In this document: positions 1-8,176 of the stretch, piece by piece
Layout of the letters: each line of letters begins with the position of its first letter
Position numbering within the stretch: the first letter of the stretch is position 1
Position numbers and translations under genes: made by a program
NCBI GenBank assembly: GCA_963787375.1
Contig: CAWBCR010000017.1
Location: forward strand, 310,001 to 374,000
DNA: 64,000 bases
Source of the DNA: CAWBCR01 sp963787375
GTDB lineage: Bacteria > Chloroflexota > Anaerolineae > Aggregatilineales > UBA3940
Direction of reading: 5' to 3'
Notes under the pieces: model-generated
The model's database searches: none
Told to the model about the DNA's origin: nothing
The model's input: only the letters and a program-made list of their open reading frames with translations

Positions 1-1139
1 TGATTCGCTACGATGTTACCCCACAGCGTCGGGTCATCGACGTTGCTCTTGTCCACGATGAAGTTCTGCATGTCCAGCAGCGGCCCGGCATACGGCTCAT
101 CAGCCGTTGGCACCGCCATTGTAATCGCGGCGGGCGACCACGGCGCGCCGTCCTGCACCCACTGGTCGGGCAGGCTCTGGCCCTGGGCCAGCATGCCGGC
201 AACCTCGACCGCAGCCCCGGCGAAGTCCGGGACCGGGTTGTTGATGGTCAGGTCCATGTAGCCCTGGCGGATGTAGTCCAACGCCTGTGGCATCCCGCCG
301 ACGCCCACATAGAAGACGTGGTTGTCCTCGCCCACCTTGCCGTAGCCGTTGTTCTCGAGGTAGGTGGTGATACCGGAGCCGAGCCAGTCGCTGTCCAGGA
401 AGATCGCGTCGACGTCGGGGTTAGTGGTCAGCAGTTGCTCGACATTGGCCGAGGCTGTCTCAGGCTCCCATGGGCCGCTCAACGCTTGCAGCACCGTGAT
501 GTCGGGGTAGTTGGCCATGAACGGATCCCAGCCGCTGCTGATGTCCGTTACCCAGGTGTCGGCCAGGTCGCCGTATACCCGGATCACTTTACCCGTGGGA
601 CTGCCGTTTTTCTGCGTGAGGTAGTCCACGATGGACTGGCCGCCCTGCGTGCCGATGCCCGGCGTGTCCAGGATCAGTAGCGCGTCGATCTTGGTCGTCG
701 CCCGGATTGGGCGGTCATAAACCACAACCGGGATGCCCGCGTCGTGGGCGCGTTCCACGCTGGGGATCATCGCTGCCGGGTCGACCGAGCTGAGCACGAT
801 GGCGCTCGGGTTGGAGGCCATCGCGTTATCGAACTGCTGCACCTGCGTGTCGACCTTGTAGCCTGCGTCGTAGACGTCGATCTGGTAGCCAAGATCCGCG
901 GCACGCTGCTTAGCACCCTCGATGGCGGCTACGTACCATACGTCTTCCGTCCACGGCACGAAGAACGCGATCTTGACCGGTGCGGCAGTGGTCGCCTCGG
1001 GCATAGCCGTTGCCTCGGGCGCGGTTGTGGCCCCAGCCGGCGGCGGGGCTTGAGTTGTTGGGGCGGGGGTCGCCTGTCCGCATGAAACCAGCAGCAGGGC
1101 GATCACCGTCACTAGCGCTAGCAGTGTTCTCTTCTTCAT
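1..1139 (-). CDS. Sugar ABC transporter substrate-binding lipoprotein (3' end cut by window)
   Basis: Periplasmic-binding-protein of the ribose/rhizopine type that would deliver a sugar to an ABC permease. The protein starts MKKRTLLALV and has a lipoprotein signal peptide ending in LLVSC, so the mature protein is probably anchored at Cys20. A Thr/Pro/Ala-rich linker follows, then the two-lobed binding domain beginning KIAFFVPWTEDVWYVAA. About 379 codons are visible and no stop is reached, so the C-terminus lies left of the window. The ATG at 1139 is chosen because AAGGAGA sits about 9 bases upstream. It is the last visible gene of a minus-strand run with the ROK kinase and the GNAT protein. 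Permease and ATPase genes would be expected beyond the left edge. The exact sugar cannot be told. Confidence 0.85.
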   Translation of the reverse strand, partial: MKKRTLLALVTVIALLLVSCGQATPAPTTQAPPPAGATTAPEATAMPEATTAAPVKIAFFVPWTEDVWYVAAIEGAKQRAADLGYQIDVYDAGYKVDTQVQQFDNAMASNPSAIVLSSVDPAAMIPSVERAHDAGIPVVVYDRPIRATTKIDALLILDTPGIGTQGGQSIVDYLTQKNGSPTGKVIRVYGDLADTWVTDISSGWDPFMANYPDITVLQALSGPWEPETASANVEQLLTTNPDVDAIFLDSDWLGSGITTYLENNGYGKVGEDNHVFYVGVGGMPQALDYIRQGYMDLTINNPVPDFAGAAVEVAGMLAQGQSLPDQWVQDGAPWSPAAITMAVPTADEPYAGPLLDMQNFIVDKSNVDDPTLWGNIVAN

Positions 1140-1252
1140 CTTATGCTTCTCCTTGAGTTGAGCGTTTGCGAACGAGACTGCGTTTCTGAGCGATAGCAGC
1201 TTGTCACCTGTCTCCTCGTATTTCACCTCCTCAATACTGCATAGGGCACTTC

Positions 1253-2242
1253 TCACTGTCCACCGCTGCGGACATATTTGCCGGGATACAGAATCAGGCT
1301 GGCGCAGCCCATCGCGCCGCCATCGGTGCCCAGCGCCGATACCTCGATGGCCTTGAGCCGTTCCAGGTACCACGGGCTGCCCAGACGGTCCATCGTCTGG
1401 CGGATCGGCCCGATCAGCAGATCACCGGCCTGGCCCACACCGCCGGCCAGCACGATCAGGCTGGGCCGGAAGATGTGCAGGTATGATGTCAGCGCCACGC
1501 CCAGGTAGTGGCCCACCTGGTCCATGATGTCCCTGGCCGCGGCGTCGCCGGCCCGCGCCGCGTCGGACACGTCTCTGGCCTCCAGGTCGCCATTGCGCTG
1601 GTACACCTCGGCCAGCAGCGTTGGCTTTCCGCGCTGAACCTCCCATAGCGCCCGATGCCGGATGGCCGGGGCCGACGCAACGGCTTCCAGGCAGCCGCGC
1701 CCGCCGCAGGTACATTCCGCCTGGCCGTCGGGGTCGACGATGATCTGTCCCGTGTCGCCGGCGGTGCCCCAGTTGTAGTCGACCAGCCCATCTTCGGTGA
1801 TCACGGCGATGGAAATCCCGGTGCCGATCGCGATCAGCACCATCCGATCCCAGCCCTGGCCTTTGCCGAACATGTGCTCGGCGATGCCCGTCGCGCTCAG
1901 GTCGTTGATCAGGGCGATTGACGGGCCAAACGCTGCGTAAATCGGTGGGCGCAGCGCGAAATCTTCCAGGCCGGGCATGTTGTTCGGCTGGCGCTGGATC
2001 CAGTCTTTGCCCTCGAAGAAGTGCGGGACGGTGAACCCGACCCCTTCGACGCTGAACCCATTGGCCTCAGCCTGCCGCCGGAAGTCGGACGCCGCAGTGA
2101 TAATGCCACCCACCGTCACGTTTGGATCGGGGTCCTTTGGCGTGTCGACTACTGACCGCTGATGGACTTTCCCGGTCTCGTCCATCAGGACCAGCTTCAC
2201 ATTGGTCCCGCCAATGTCGACGCCGATAGCGTAGCGGCTCAT
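1253..2242 (-). CDS. ROK family sugar kinase (glucokinase-like)
   Basis: Cytoplasmic ATP-dependent sugar kinase of the ROK family. The N-terminal phosphate-binding motif is DIGGTNVKLV, and the ROK zinc motif appears in the middle as CTCGGRGCLEAVAS. No N-terminal helix-turn-helix is present, which favours a kinase over a ROK repressor. Length is about 329 residues, normal for ROK kinases. The ATG at 2242 is preferred; an in-frame GTG at 2248 is also possible because the ribosome-binding site is weak. The sugar-binding lipoprotein gene follows 113 bases downstream on the same strand, so the kinase may phosphorylate the imported sugar. The substrate (glucose, N-acetyl sugar or other) is not resolved. 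Confidence 0.85.
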   Translation of the reverse strand: MSRYAIGVDIGGTNVKLVLMDETGKVHQRSVVDTPKDPDPNVTVGGIITAASDFRRQAEANGFSVEGVGFTVPHFFEGKDWIQRQPNNMPGLEDFALRPPIYAAFGPSIALINDLSATGIAEHMFGKGQGWDRMVLIAIGTGISIAVITEDGLVDYNWGTAGDTGQIIVDPDGQAECTCGGRGCLEAVASAPAIRHRALWEVQRGKPTLLAEVYQRNGDLEARDVSDAARAGDAAARDIMDQVGHYLGVALTSYLHIFRPSLIVLAGGVGQAGDLLIGPIRQTMDRLGSPWYLERLKAIEVSALGTDGGAMGCASLILYPGKYVRSGGQ

Positions 2243-2258
2243 AGACACTTCAATCTCT

Positions 2259-3230
2259 CTAGATGGCGTAGCTCACGCAGTTCACACTGTCTGCCGCAGC
2301 AGCCTGATATCGGGATGTCATGCGCAGCCGCGTCTTGACTACGCGCCAACCGCATTCCCCGACGAGGTGGCCCAGCACGCCAGGCTGGCTACCAGGCACA
2401 GCCAGCCGGATGCTGTGCCGCCATTCGCGGGTGGCGATGGCTTCCAGCTCGCGCAGATACTGGTCAAGCTGCAATTCCAGGCCGGGCCGCACCATCAGCA
2501 ACTCGACGCTGGCATAGGCCGGCGTGGGGGCCTGGCTGTATGACTCCAGGTGAACGACCGCCGCTGCGTCCGGCGAACGGTCCGGCCCCCACACGGCGAC
2601 ATCGCCAAGCTGGCAGGCCAGCGTATAGTCGAGCAGCGGGCGGTAGTCCAGGCCGGGCAGCAGCGACGCCGACAGATCAGCCAGGCTGTCTGACAGCGCT
2701 GCGCGCTGCTCCGTCTGAGAGAGCCACTGCGCGGTGATGGTTTCGCCGTTTGCCGTCAGGCGCTTTTCGAGAATCAAGATCAGGTCGTGCGGGGCGAAGC
2801 CTGTCTTGACATAGAGGGCGATGTTAGGCGGGTAATGCGGCCAGGTCTCCAGGGCGATGGTCTGGCAGCCCTGTTCTTCCAGGATCATCCTTGATCGCGC
2901 GGCCATCTCAAGCCCCAACCCGTGCCCCTGCCAGCCGGGCGCGACGACAATCGGCCCCAGCCAGCCCAGTGAGCCCCAGTGGTGTGTCAGGCTGAAGCCG
3001 ATCACCTCGTCACCGAAAAGCGCCACCAGGTTGTTATGCGGGCAAGTGCGGATGTGGCGCTGCATCCAGCCCAGGCGGCGCGGGCGCTGCTCAGGCTGAC
3101 CCCATGCCACGCGTAGCCGGTTGAACGCTTTCGCTTCGAGCAGGCAGCACGTCTCGGCATGCTCGTCACGCAGGGCGATAAGGGAATGAGACTGTGATTG
3201 TTGAGGCTGGTGTGTCGCTCTGTCAGGCAT
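2259..3230 (-). CDS. GNAT-family N-acetyltransferase with a second GNAT-like half
   Basis: The first half has a GNAT acetyl-CoA-binding motif: a hydrophobic strand (GWLGPIVVAP) followed by GWQGHGLGLEMAARS, then the late-domain pattern NIALYVKTGF. The second half (PAYASVELLMVRPG through CGWRVVKTRLRM) looks like another, degenerate GNAT fold, as in tandem GNAT proteins. It lies 16 bases upstream of the ROK kinase gene, so the two are probably cotranscribed. The start is uncertain: neither the ATG at 3230 nor one at 3275 has a good ribosome-binding site, and 3230 is used because the extra N-terminal stretch looks non-conserved. The substrate is unknown; an amino sugar would fit the neighbours but that is a guess. 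Confidence 0.7.
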   Translation of the reverse strand: MPDRATHQPQQSQSHSLIALRDEHAETCCLLEAKAFNRLRVAWGQPEQRPRRLGWMQRHIRTCPHNNLVALFGDEVIGFSLTHHWGSLGWLGPIVVAPGWQGHGLGLEMAARSRMILEEQGCQTIALETWPHYPPNIALYVKTGFAPHDLILILEKRLTANGETITAQWLSQTEQRAALSDSLADLSASLLPGLDYRPLLDYTLACQLGDVAVWGPDRSPDAAAVVHLESYSQAPTPAYASVELLMVRPGLELQLDQYLRELEAIATREWRHSIRLAVPGSQPGVLGHLVGECGWRVVKTRLRMTSRYQAAAADSVNCVSYAI

Positions 3231-3379
3231 GTGCTGCGCTCTGCCGAAAGGGTCCGGCGTGCATCGGGCAGGCATATCGAGCGATTGATTGAGATTGTTC
3301 TCAGGCTGTCACCACGGCGCGTGGTGTCAGCCTCCCGGCCAGCAGTGGATGTATAGACATATAGACAATGTATCGTCAG

Positions 3380-3407
3380 TTTATCATGATCTTTTGCTGA
3401 TTGTCAA
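3380..3407 (-). promoter_or_regulatory. Candidate sigma-70 promoter for the GNAT-ROK-sugar-binding genes
   Basis: On the minus strand a perfect -35 TTGACA (3402-3407) is followed after 16 bases by GATAAA (3380-3385, 4 of 6 matches to TATAAT). It sits about 150 bases upstream of the GNAT start in an AT-rich stretch. Predicted from sequence only. Confidence 0.45.
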
Positions 3408-3688
3408 TACGTTCCTGACTCCCGGACATCAATCAGGATTTGTGAGCGATTAGGACCTCTATGAGTGTTACCGCCTCGCTTCCGACCCGGATTTCGGGAA
3501 CGATCTTGCTTTTGTCATACTTTGTCTCGGTTCTGACCCGGTTCTTGAACCGTGATCTGCTCCGGCATGACATATTGTGTCAGCTTTTGCGCCCGCCAAG
3601 TGATGCCTCCATACGGGGATATCCACGCAGATTGGTGGATTCTATGCACTTCGTCAACGATTTATGTCCGGATGTCAGGGGATCCCGC

Positions 3689-3718
3689 TTGACGAATTGA
3701 GCTTGAACAACCTACACT
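3689..3718 (+). promoter_or_regulatory. Candidate promoter of the PA14 protein gene
   Basis: TTGACG (3689-3694), an 18-base spacer and TACACT (3713-3718) lie about 85 bases upstream of the ATG at 3805. The -10 overlaps a small dyad ACACT-TTGT-AGTGT, which could be a regulator site. Predicted from sequence only. Confidence 0.4.
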
Positions 3719-3804
3719 TTGTAGTGTCTGTCTAGTGACAGGCTTCAACAGCATTCGCTGCGCCATTCACGTCGCGGCCACGGCTCGAACTCTGGAGATT
3801 GAGA

Positions 3805-5298
3805 ATGTACAAGCGCTATCTCATTGGGTGGACAATAGCCTGCTGGTTGCTGCTAACACTGGCTGCGCCAATAACGTTACCGCGTGCGCAGACAACGACG
3901 AAATGGCGTGGTGAGTATTTTCAGAACCAGAATCTGGAAGGTTCGCCAGCGGCAACGCAGGACGATACAAGCATTGACTTCGACTGGGGCGTATCAGGCC
4001 CGTTTTCTGGCTGGCCAGTAGATCACTGGTCAGTGCGCTGGACGAAGTCTGACACGTTTGACGCAGGTACCTACGTATTCTCGACCCACAGTGACGACGG
4101 GGCACGGGTATACGTTGATGGCAGCCTGATCATCGACAACTGGGTCAACTACCGCACCGGTATTGTCGTCGTGGGTGTCAACCTGACTGCGGGCACGCAT
4201 AAGGTCGTTGTCGAATACTATGAAGACGTCGCCAATGCTACTATTCACATGTCTTACTATAAATACGCCACAGGTGGCCCTTACTGGAAGGGCGAGTACT
4301 TCCAGAATCAAAACCTCGCTGGTCCTCCTTCATTGGTACGATGGGACGACGCGATCACGATGGACTGGGACAGTGAGGCTCCTATCCCGGGCTGGAGCCG
4401 TAACCATTTCTCGGTACGATGGACCCGCGTCGAAAAGTTCAATGCGGCGACGTACATCTTCAGTGTGGGCAATGACGATGGCGCACGTATGTACATCGAT
4501 GGTGAACGGATCATCGATGATTGGAGGGATGGCGAGTTCCGCTGGAATACCGTCAACAAAACAATGACCGCCGGAACACACACGGTCGTCGTCGAATATT
4601 ACGAGGATATGGGTACCGCACGCGTGCAGGCCGGTTTCTACTCCAGCGTTCCCATGGCAACAGCCAGCCCCTCACCAACGGCAGGTCCCTCTCCGACGCC
4701 TACCAGGACCAAGGTGCCCACACCAATCACGCCAACGGTCACACTTCGCCCCGCCAACACCCGCGTTCCGACAGCCACGCTCACCCTCACGCCGACTCTG
4801 CCGTACCTCGCAGGCACACAGAGCACGACGCTTGCCGCACCGACGCCGGCTCCAGCGTCGCTTGACAATGGCATTTTTGCCTCAGACTCCGATCCCAAGC
4901 TGTTTACTTGGTCTGGCTTCCCCGGGCCGTCGGCGGCTTTGGGCGGCGAATCAGGGCAGTACTACTACGCCAAGAACCGCCTGAGCGTCGACACAGTTGA
5001 AGCGCAGTGGCATTTCGAGCCGCAGCAGGCTGGCTACTATAATGTTTTTGCCTTCATCCCGGCGGCGACCGAGGCCGCTACCCAGTACGCGACGTATTTC
5101 GTTCACGCCAGTGGACGGGTGTCTGCCCCGATCATCATCGACCAGGATGCAAGTTCCGCACAATGGATGCCGCTGGGCTCGTACTACTTCACGCCGGGGT
5201 ATCCTGGGCAACTCGTATACCTGGATAACGTCACTGGTGAGCCAAGCGCGTCCAGGCTCGTGCTGTTTGACGACGTGGTGTTTGTGCCCGGCCCGTAA
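3805..5298 (+). CDS. Secreted protein with two PA14 domains and a golvesin-like C-terminal domain
   Basis: The start at ATG 3805 is supported by GGAG seven bases upstream. An N-terminal signal peptide (about residues 1-30) is followed by two consecutive PA14 domains. Each begins W[RK]GEYFQNQNL and contains the family patterns HWSVRWT or HFSVRWT, DDGAR and AGTH[KT]VVVEYYED. A Ser/Thr/Pro-rich linker (about residues 290-355) leads to a final beta domain with a pattern such as YYNVFAFIPAA and the closing FDDVVFVP. That domain resembles the golvesin or xanthan-lyase type carbohydrate-associated module. PA14 domains usually bind sugars, so the protein probably acts outside the cell on polysaccharide or surface glycans. 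No catalytic domain is visible. Confidence 0.8.
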   Translation: MYKRYLIGWTIACWLLLTLAAPITLPRAQTTTKWRGEYFQNQNLEGSPAATQDDTSIDFDWGVSGPFSGWPVDHWSVRWTKSDTFDAGTYVFSTHSDDGARVYVDGSLIIDNWVNYRTGIVVVGVNLTAGTHKVVVEYYEDVANATIHMSYYKYATGGPYWKGEYFQNQNLAGPPSLVRWDDAITMDWDSEAPIPGWSRNHFSVRWTRVEKFNAATYIFSVGNDDGARMYIDGERIIDDWRDGEFRWNTVNKTMTAGTHTVVVEYYEDMGTARVQAGFYSSVPMATASPSPTAGPSPTPTRTKVPTPITPTVTLRPANTRVPTATLTLTPTLPYLAGTQSTTLAAPTPAPASLDNGIFASDSDPKLFTWSGFPGPSAALGGESGQYYYAKNRLSVDTVEAQWHFEPQQAGYYNVFAFIPAATEAATQYATYFVHASGRVSAPIIIDQDASSAQWMPLGSYYFTPGYPGQLVYLDNVTGEPSASRLVLFDDVVFVPGP

Positions 5299-5476
5299 AG
5301 CGCTGACGGAACAGGAGCGGAACGACTGCTTCAAATCCAAACGAGGCCGCAAGTGGCACCTGCAGCCCGCCGAGATCCGCAGGTTGCTCCACCACGGCGT
5401 TGATGAATAAGGATCAACCCCTGTCAATCACGATCCGTCCACCCTGGCCACGCAGAACGGCAACATTGCACGATGA

Positions 5477-5577
5477 TTGTATCGGATTATACAATTTCAC
5501 GGCAGAAATTGACCTTTTTGACTGAAATACAGTCAATTTGACCCTTTGGTACCGATTTGTCCAAATAATCAGTACCA
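5477..5577. promoter_or_regulatory. Block of three inverted repeats upstream of the acyl-CoA dehydrogenase
   Basis: Three dyads lie within 101 bases. They are TTGTAT-N6-ATACAA (5477-5494), TTGACTG-N5-CAGTCAA (5518-5536) and TGGTACCGATT-N9-AATCAGTACCA (5547-5577, one mismatch in 11). They differ in sequence, so they may serve different regulators. The middle one contains a TTGACT that could also act as a -35. TetR-type repressors often control acyl-CoA metabolism genes through such dyads, but the regulator here is unknown. Confidence 0.45.
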
Positions 5578-5624
5578 TAAAATTGGAGCCGTGCGGCTGC
5601 TGTATACCTGCTGCCCGCAGGGAA

Positions 5625-5653
5625 TTGACTCTGTGCTGGTAACCTCGAACAAT
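5625..5653 (+). promoter_or_regulatory. Candidate promoter of the acyl-CoA dehydrogenase gene
   Basis: TTGACT (5625-5630), a 17-base spacer and AACAAT (5648-5653) lie about 75 bases upstream of the start codon. The -10 is only a 4 of 6 match. Confidence 0.35.
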
Positions 5654-5728
5654 GAAGATAGATGCTGGGGACAGTGTACGCTTCCCCGGCGGCAACTGCT
5701 GGCGATTCTCTCAACGGCGAGGCGATAG

Positions 5729-7201
5729 ATGATGCAAAACAATTTTGGGTTCCTTGCGTCACCGGCGGCGTATTTAGCTGCGCGTCGAGCAGGGCACCCA
5801 CTGCTAGCGGTGTGCCGCGATTATGAGACATGGTGGCTGGAACAGGGGCAGGCGATCTCGGACTCTGTCGACCGCATGGGCACGCCCTGGCTCAGGATGT
5901 ACGATGCGCTGGGCCGCCGGGTTGATGAAGTTCAGTACCCGCCGGAGTACTGGACCATGCTGCACGAGGGCTACCGGGCAGGCGTCATCTGGCGCTGCTT
6001 CGAGGATGACTCGCTGCTGCCGTTCTATCTGCTGGGCTATGTGTCGTGTTTCTTTGACCCCGGCTTGTTCTGCCCGCACACGGTCAGTATCTCGACGGCG
6101 GTGCCGCTGGCCAAATATGGCGCTGACGACGTGAAGGCACGCTTCCTGCCGAAGATGCTCGCGCGGGACGACGCCGTGTGGCAGGGTGCCACATGGATGA
6201 CTGAGTCGGGCGGTGGCAGCGATCTCGGCGCAGGCGTCGAAACGGTCGCACGCCGCGATGGTGATCGCTGGCTGCTGACGGGCGACAAGTATTTCGCCTC
6301 CAATGCCCACGCCGACCTCGCAGTGGTGGCCGCCCGCCCCGAAGGTGCGCCGCAGGGCGTACGCGGACTGGCCCTGTATCTTGTGCCGCGCCGTCACGAT
6401 GACGGGACGCTTAACTTCACCATCCGACAACTCAAAGACAAGATCGCGACGCGCTCGGTGCCTACCGGCGAGGTTGAGCTGCGGGCCAGTGAGGGGTACC
6501 TGCTGGGTACGGCGGAAACCGGTGTCTACCTGATCCTCGAAACGCTGAACGTCAGCCGGGTGGCGAATAGCGTGGGCAGCGTGGCGCTCGCTCAGCGCGC
6601 GCTGGCCGACGCCTACAACTTCGCCTGTGAGCGGGTAGCATTTGGCAAGCCGATCATCGAGCACCCGCTGCTCAGGCGGCAGTTTGAGGAGCGCATCCAG
6701 CACTTAGGGGAAGCCTTCGCGCTGGCCTGGGAGGCAGCCGACCTGCTTGACCAGGTGTGGAAAGACACGCCGCGCTATGGCGAGCGCTATCATTTGTTCC
6801 GGCTGGTGGCGCACCTCGCCAAGTACTGGACGGCAGAGTTCGCCGTGCAAACAGCCAAATGGGCAATGGAAGTCTACGGCGGGGTCGGCACGCTGGCCGA
6901 GAACCGCGTCGAGCGCTGGCTGCGTGAGGCCATGATCCTGTCTATCTGGGAGGGCACACCGCACCGCCAGATGCTCGACGGGCTGGAAGTGATCGAGCGC
7001 AAGGGCGCGCACCGGCTGCTGGTGGATCATCTGGGCGAATGGGCCGACCCGCAGGCGGTGGAGTCGCTGATGAGCCGCATCGACGACCATCTCACCCTCC
7101 CGCAAGAGGAACAGGAAGCTGGGATCGAGCCACTGTTCAGGGATCTGGCCGCGTTCACGGCGCGGACGCTTGCAGCGAAGCACGCCAACGGTGGCAAATG
7201 A
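5729..7201 (+). CDS. Acyl-CoA dehydrogenase, AidB-like subgroup
   Basis: FAD-dependent acyl-CoA dehydrogenase fold of 490 residues. The flavin and substrate motif appears as WQGATWMTESGGGSDLG, and the late region as YGGVGTLAENRVERWLREAMILSIWEGTPH. This is close to the AidB-type pattern in which an Arg-rich segment and IWEG replace the usual ending of short-chain dehydrogenases. Two ATGs are adjacent (5729 and 5732), and the ribosome-binding site is weak. It is a single gene bounded by an inverted-repeat-rich upstream region and a strong terminator. The substrate is unknown; isovaleryl-CoA-like or DNA-damage-related roles are known for AidB relatives, but neither is shown here. Confidence 0.85.
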   Translation: MMQNNFGFLASPAAYLAARRAGHPLLAVCRDYETWWLEQGQAISDSVDRMGTPWLRMYDALGRRVDEVQYPPEYWTMLHEGYRAGVIWRCFEDDSLLPFYLLGYVSCFFDPGLFCPHTVSISTAVPLAKYGADDVKARFLPKMLARDDAVWQGATWMTESGGGSDLGAGVETVARRDGDRWLLTGDKYFASNAHADLAVVAARPEGAPQGVRGLALYLVPRRHDDGTLNFTIRQLKDKIATRSVPTGEVELRASEGYLLGTAETGVYLILETLNVSRVANSVGSVALAQRALADAYNFACERVAFGKPIIEHPLLRRQFEERIQHLGEAFALAWEAADLLDQVWKDTPRYGERYHLFRLVAHLAKYWTAEFAVQTAKWAMEVYGGVGTLAENRVERWLREAMILSIWEGTPHRQMLDGLEVIERKGAHRLLVDHLGEWADPQAVESLMSRIDDHLTLPQEEQEAGIEPLFRDLAAFTARTLAAKHANGGK

Positions 7202-7234
7202 CAGCCTGTCCAGGGGCAGTATAGGAGCGAATCA

Positions 7235-7272
7235 AAAAGCCATCGAGCAGTGTATACCGCCCGATGGCTTTT
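7235..7272. terminator. Bidirectional intrinsic terminator
   Basis: A perfect 11-base-pair stem, AAAAGCCATCG (7235-7245) against CGATGGCTTTT (7262-7272), lies between the convergent acyl-CoA dehydrogenase and Flx operon. Its A and T tracts give a U-run in both directions. Confidence 0.85.
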
Positions 7273-7318
7273 CTGTTTGCGATTTGGTTATGCTGTCACC
7301 TGCGCCGGAGCCGCCGGG

Positions 7319-8176
7319 TTACACAAAGCTCTCCGGGAAGCGGCCGACTTCTGCCATTGAGAAGACAGGCCCGTCGGTGCAGATCAGCGTATCGCCCAGA
7401 TTGCAGCGCCCGCATTTGCCGACTCCGCAGTGCATGCGCGCCTCAAGTGTCACGTAGCTCTGCTCCGGCGTGAAGCCCATCTTACGCAGCAGCTTGTCGA
7501 CGTGGTAGATCATGATCGGCGGGCCACAGGTGATGGCGACCGCGTTGCGTGGCGTGGGCGCGACTTTCTCCAGCAGGGCGGTGATCAGCCCCACCTCGCC
7601 CTCCCAGCCGTCGTCGCCTTCATCGACGGTGACGGCCAGCTCAGTGTTGGGCGCGCTGCGCCACGTGTCGTACTCGTCGCGGAACAGCAGCAGCGACGGG
7701 TTCCGCGCGGCCCACAGGATTGTCAGGTGCCCGTAGTCACCGCGATGGTCGAGGATTGTGTGCAGTACCGGGCGCAGCGGCGCGCCGCCGATGCCTCCGC
7801 CCATCACCAGCAGGTCCTTGCCCTTGAATGCCTCCATCGGGAAGCCGTTGCCCATCGGCCCGCGCACACCGACGACTGTGCCTTCGTCCAGACGGTGCAG
7901 CTCGGTCGTGACCGAACCCAGGCGCTGCACGGCGAAGTCGAGGCAGGGGCCGCGCTCCGGCGTCGAGGCGATGCCGAAAGGCGCTTCGCCCACGCCAAAC
8001 GCCGACAGGAACGCGAACTGCCCCGGCTGCCAGCCCGCGAAGGGCCCCGCGTCGCCGTCTAGCATCTCGACGCGCAGTAGCTTGATCTCCGGTGCCATGT
8101 CCTGCACCGCGACCAGCCGCCCCAGGTGCGGTGTCATGAGCCCTGCGGATCCGTTGGCTGTTAGCAGCGCGCTCAT
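7319..8176 (-). CDS. FlxA/AsrB-type NAD(P)H-flavin oxidoreductase subunit
   Basis: Ferredoxin-NADP-reductase-like subunit expected to take electrons from NAD(P)H through FAD and pass them to iron-sulfur partners. An FAD-binding barrel (WQPGQFAFLSAFGVGEAPF) precedes the nucleotide-binding motif VMGGGIGGAPLRPVL. The C-terminal cysteine cluster CGVGKCGRCNLGDTLICTDGPVF is typical of HydG, AsrB and FlxA proteins and binds a [2Fe-2S] cluster in relatives. The ATG at 8176 is set by GGAGGTG upstream and overlaps the stop of the preceding gene as ATGA. It is the last gene of the operon running hdrA-hdrA-flxD-like-ferredoxin-flxB-like-flxA-like. The frame is intact, unlike those of the next genes upstream. 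Confidence 0.85.
   Translation of the reverse strand: MSALLTANGSAGLMTPHLGRLVAVQDMAPEIKLLRVEMLDGDAGPFAGWQPGQFAFLSAFGVGEAPFGIASTPERGPCLDFAVQRLGSVTTELHRLDEGTVVGVRGPMGNGFPMEAFKGKDLLVMGGGIGGAPLRPVLHTILDHRGDYGHLTILWAARNPSLLLFRDEYDTWRSAPNTELAVTVDEGDDGWEGEVGLITALLEKVAPTPRNAVAITCGPPIMIYHVDKLLRKMGFTPEQSYVTLEARMHCGVGKCGRCNLGDTLICTDGPVFSMAEVGRFPESFV

Larger units (their letters stand above)
3276..3798. other. Divergent intergenic region with a palindrome, no convincing gene
   Basis: This stretch separates the minus-strand sugar genes from the plus-strand PA14 gene. It holds a direct repeat TATAGACA-TATAGACA near 3355-3366 and a perfect palindrome CGGTTCTTGAACCG at 3539-3552. The half CGGTTCT also occurs once just upstream, so a regulator site or the worn end of a mobile element are both possible. 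A 79-codon open frame at 3461-3700 has no ribosome-binding site or recognisable domain, and I do not call it a gene. Confidence 0.4.
5299..5728 (+). other. Intergenic region with a possible gene remnant and an AT-rich regulatory block
   Basis: The first 110 bases can be read as an orphan basic peptide (LTEQERNDCFKSKRGRKW to HHGVDE, stop near 5408) without a start. It may be the tail of a decayed gene, but I do not recognise it. From 5460 to 5600 the base composition drops sharply towards AT and three inverted repeats follow one another, annotated separately. No RNA gene is seen. Confidence 0.4.

Noticed and set aside
3461..3700. 79-codon plus-strand frame
   Set aside because: No ribosome-binding site or family resemblance; intergenic DNA with a palindrome.
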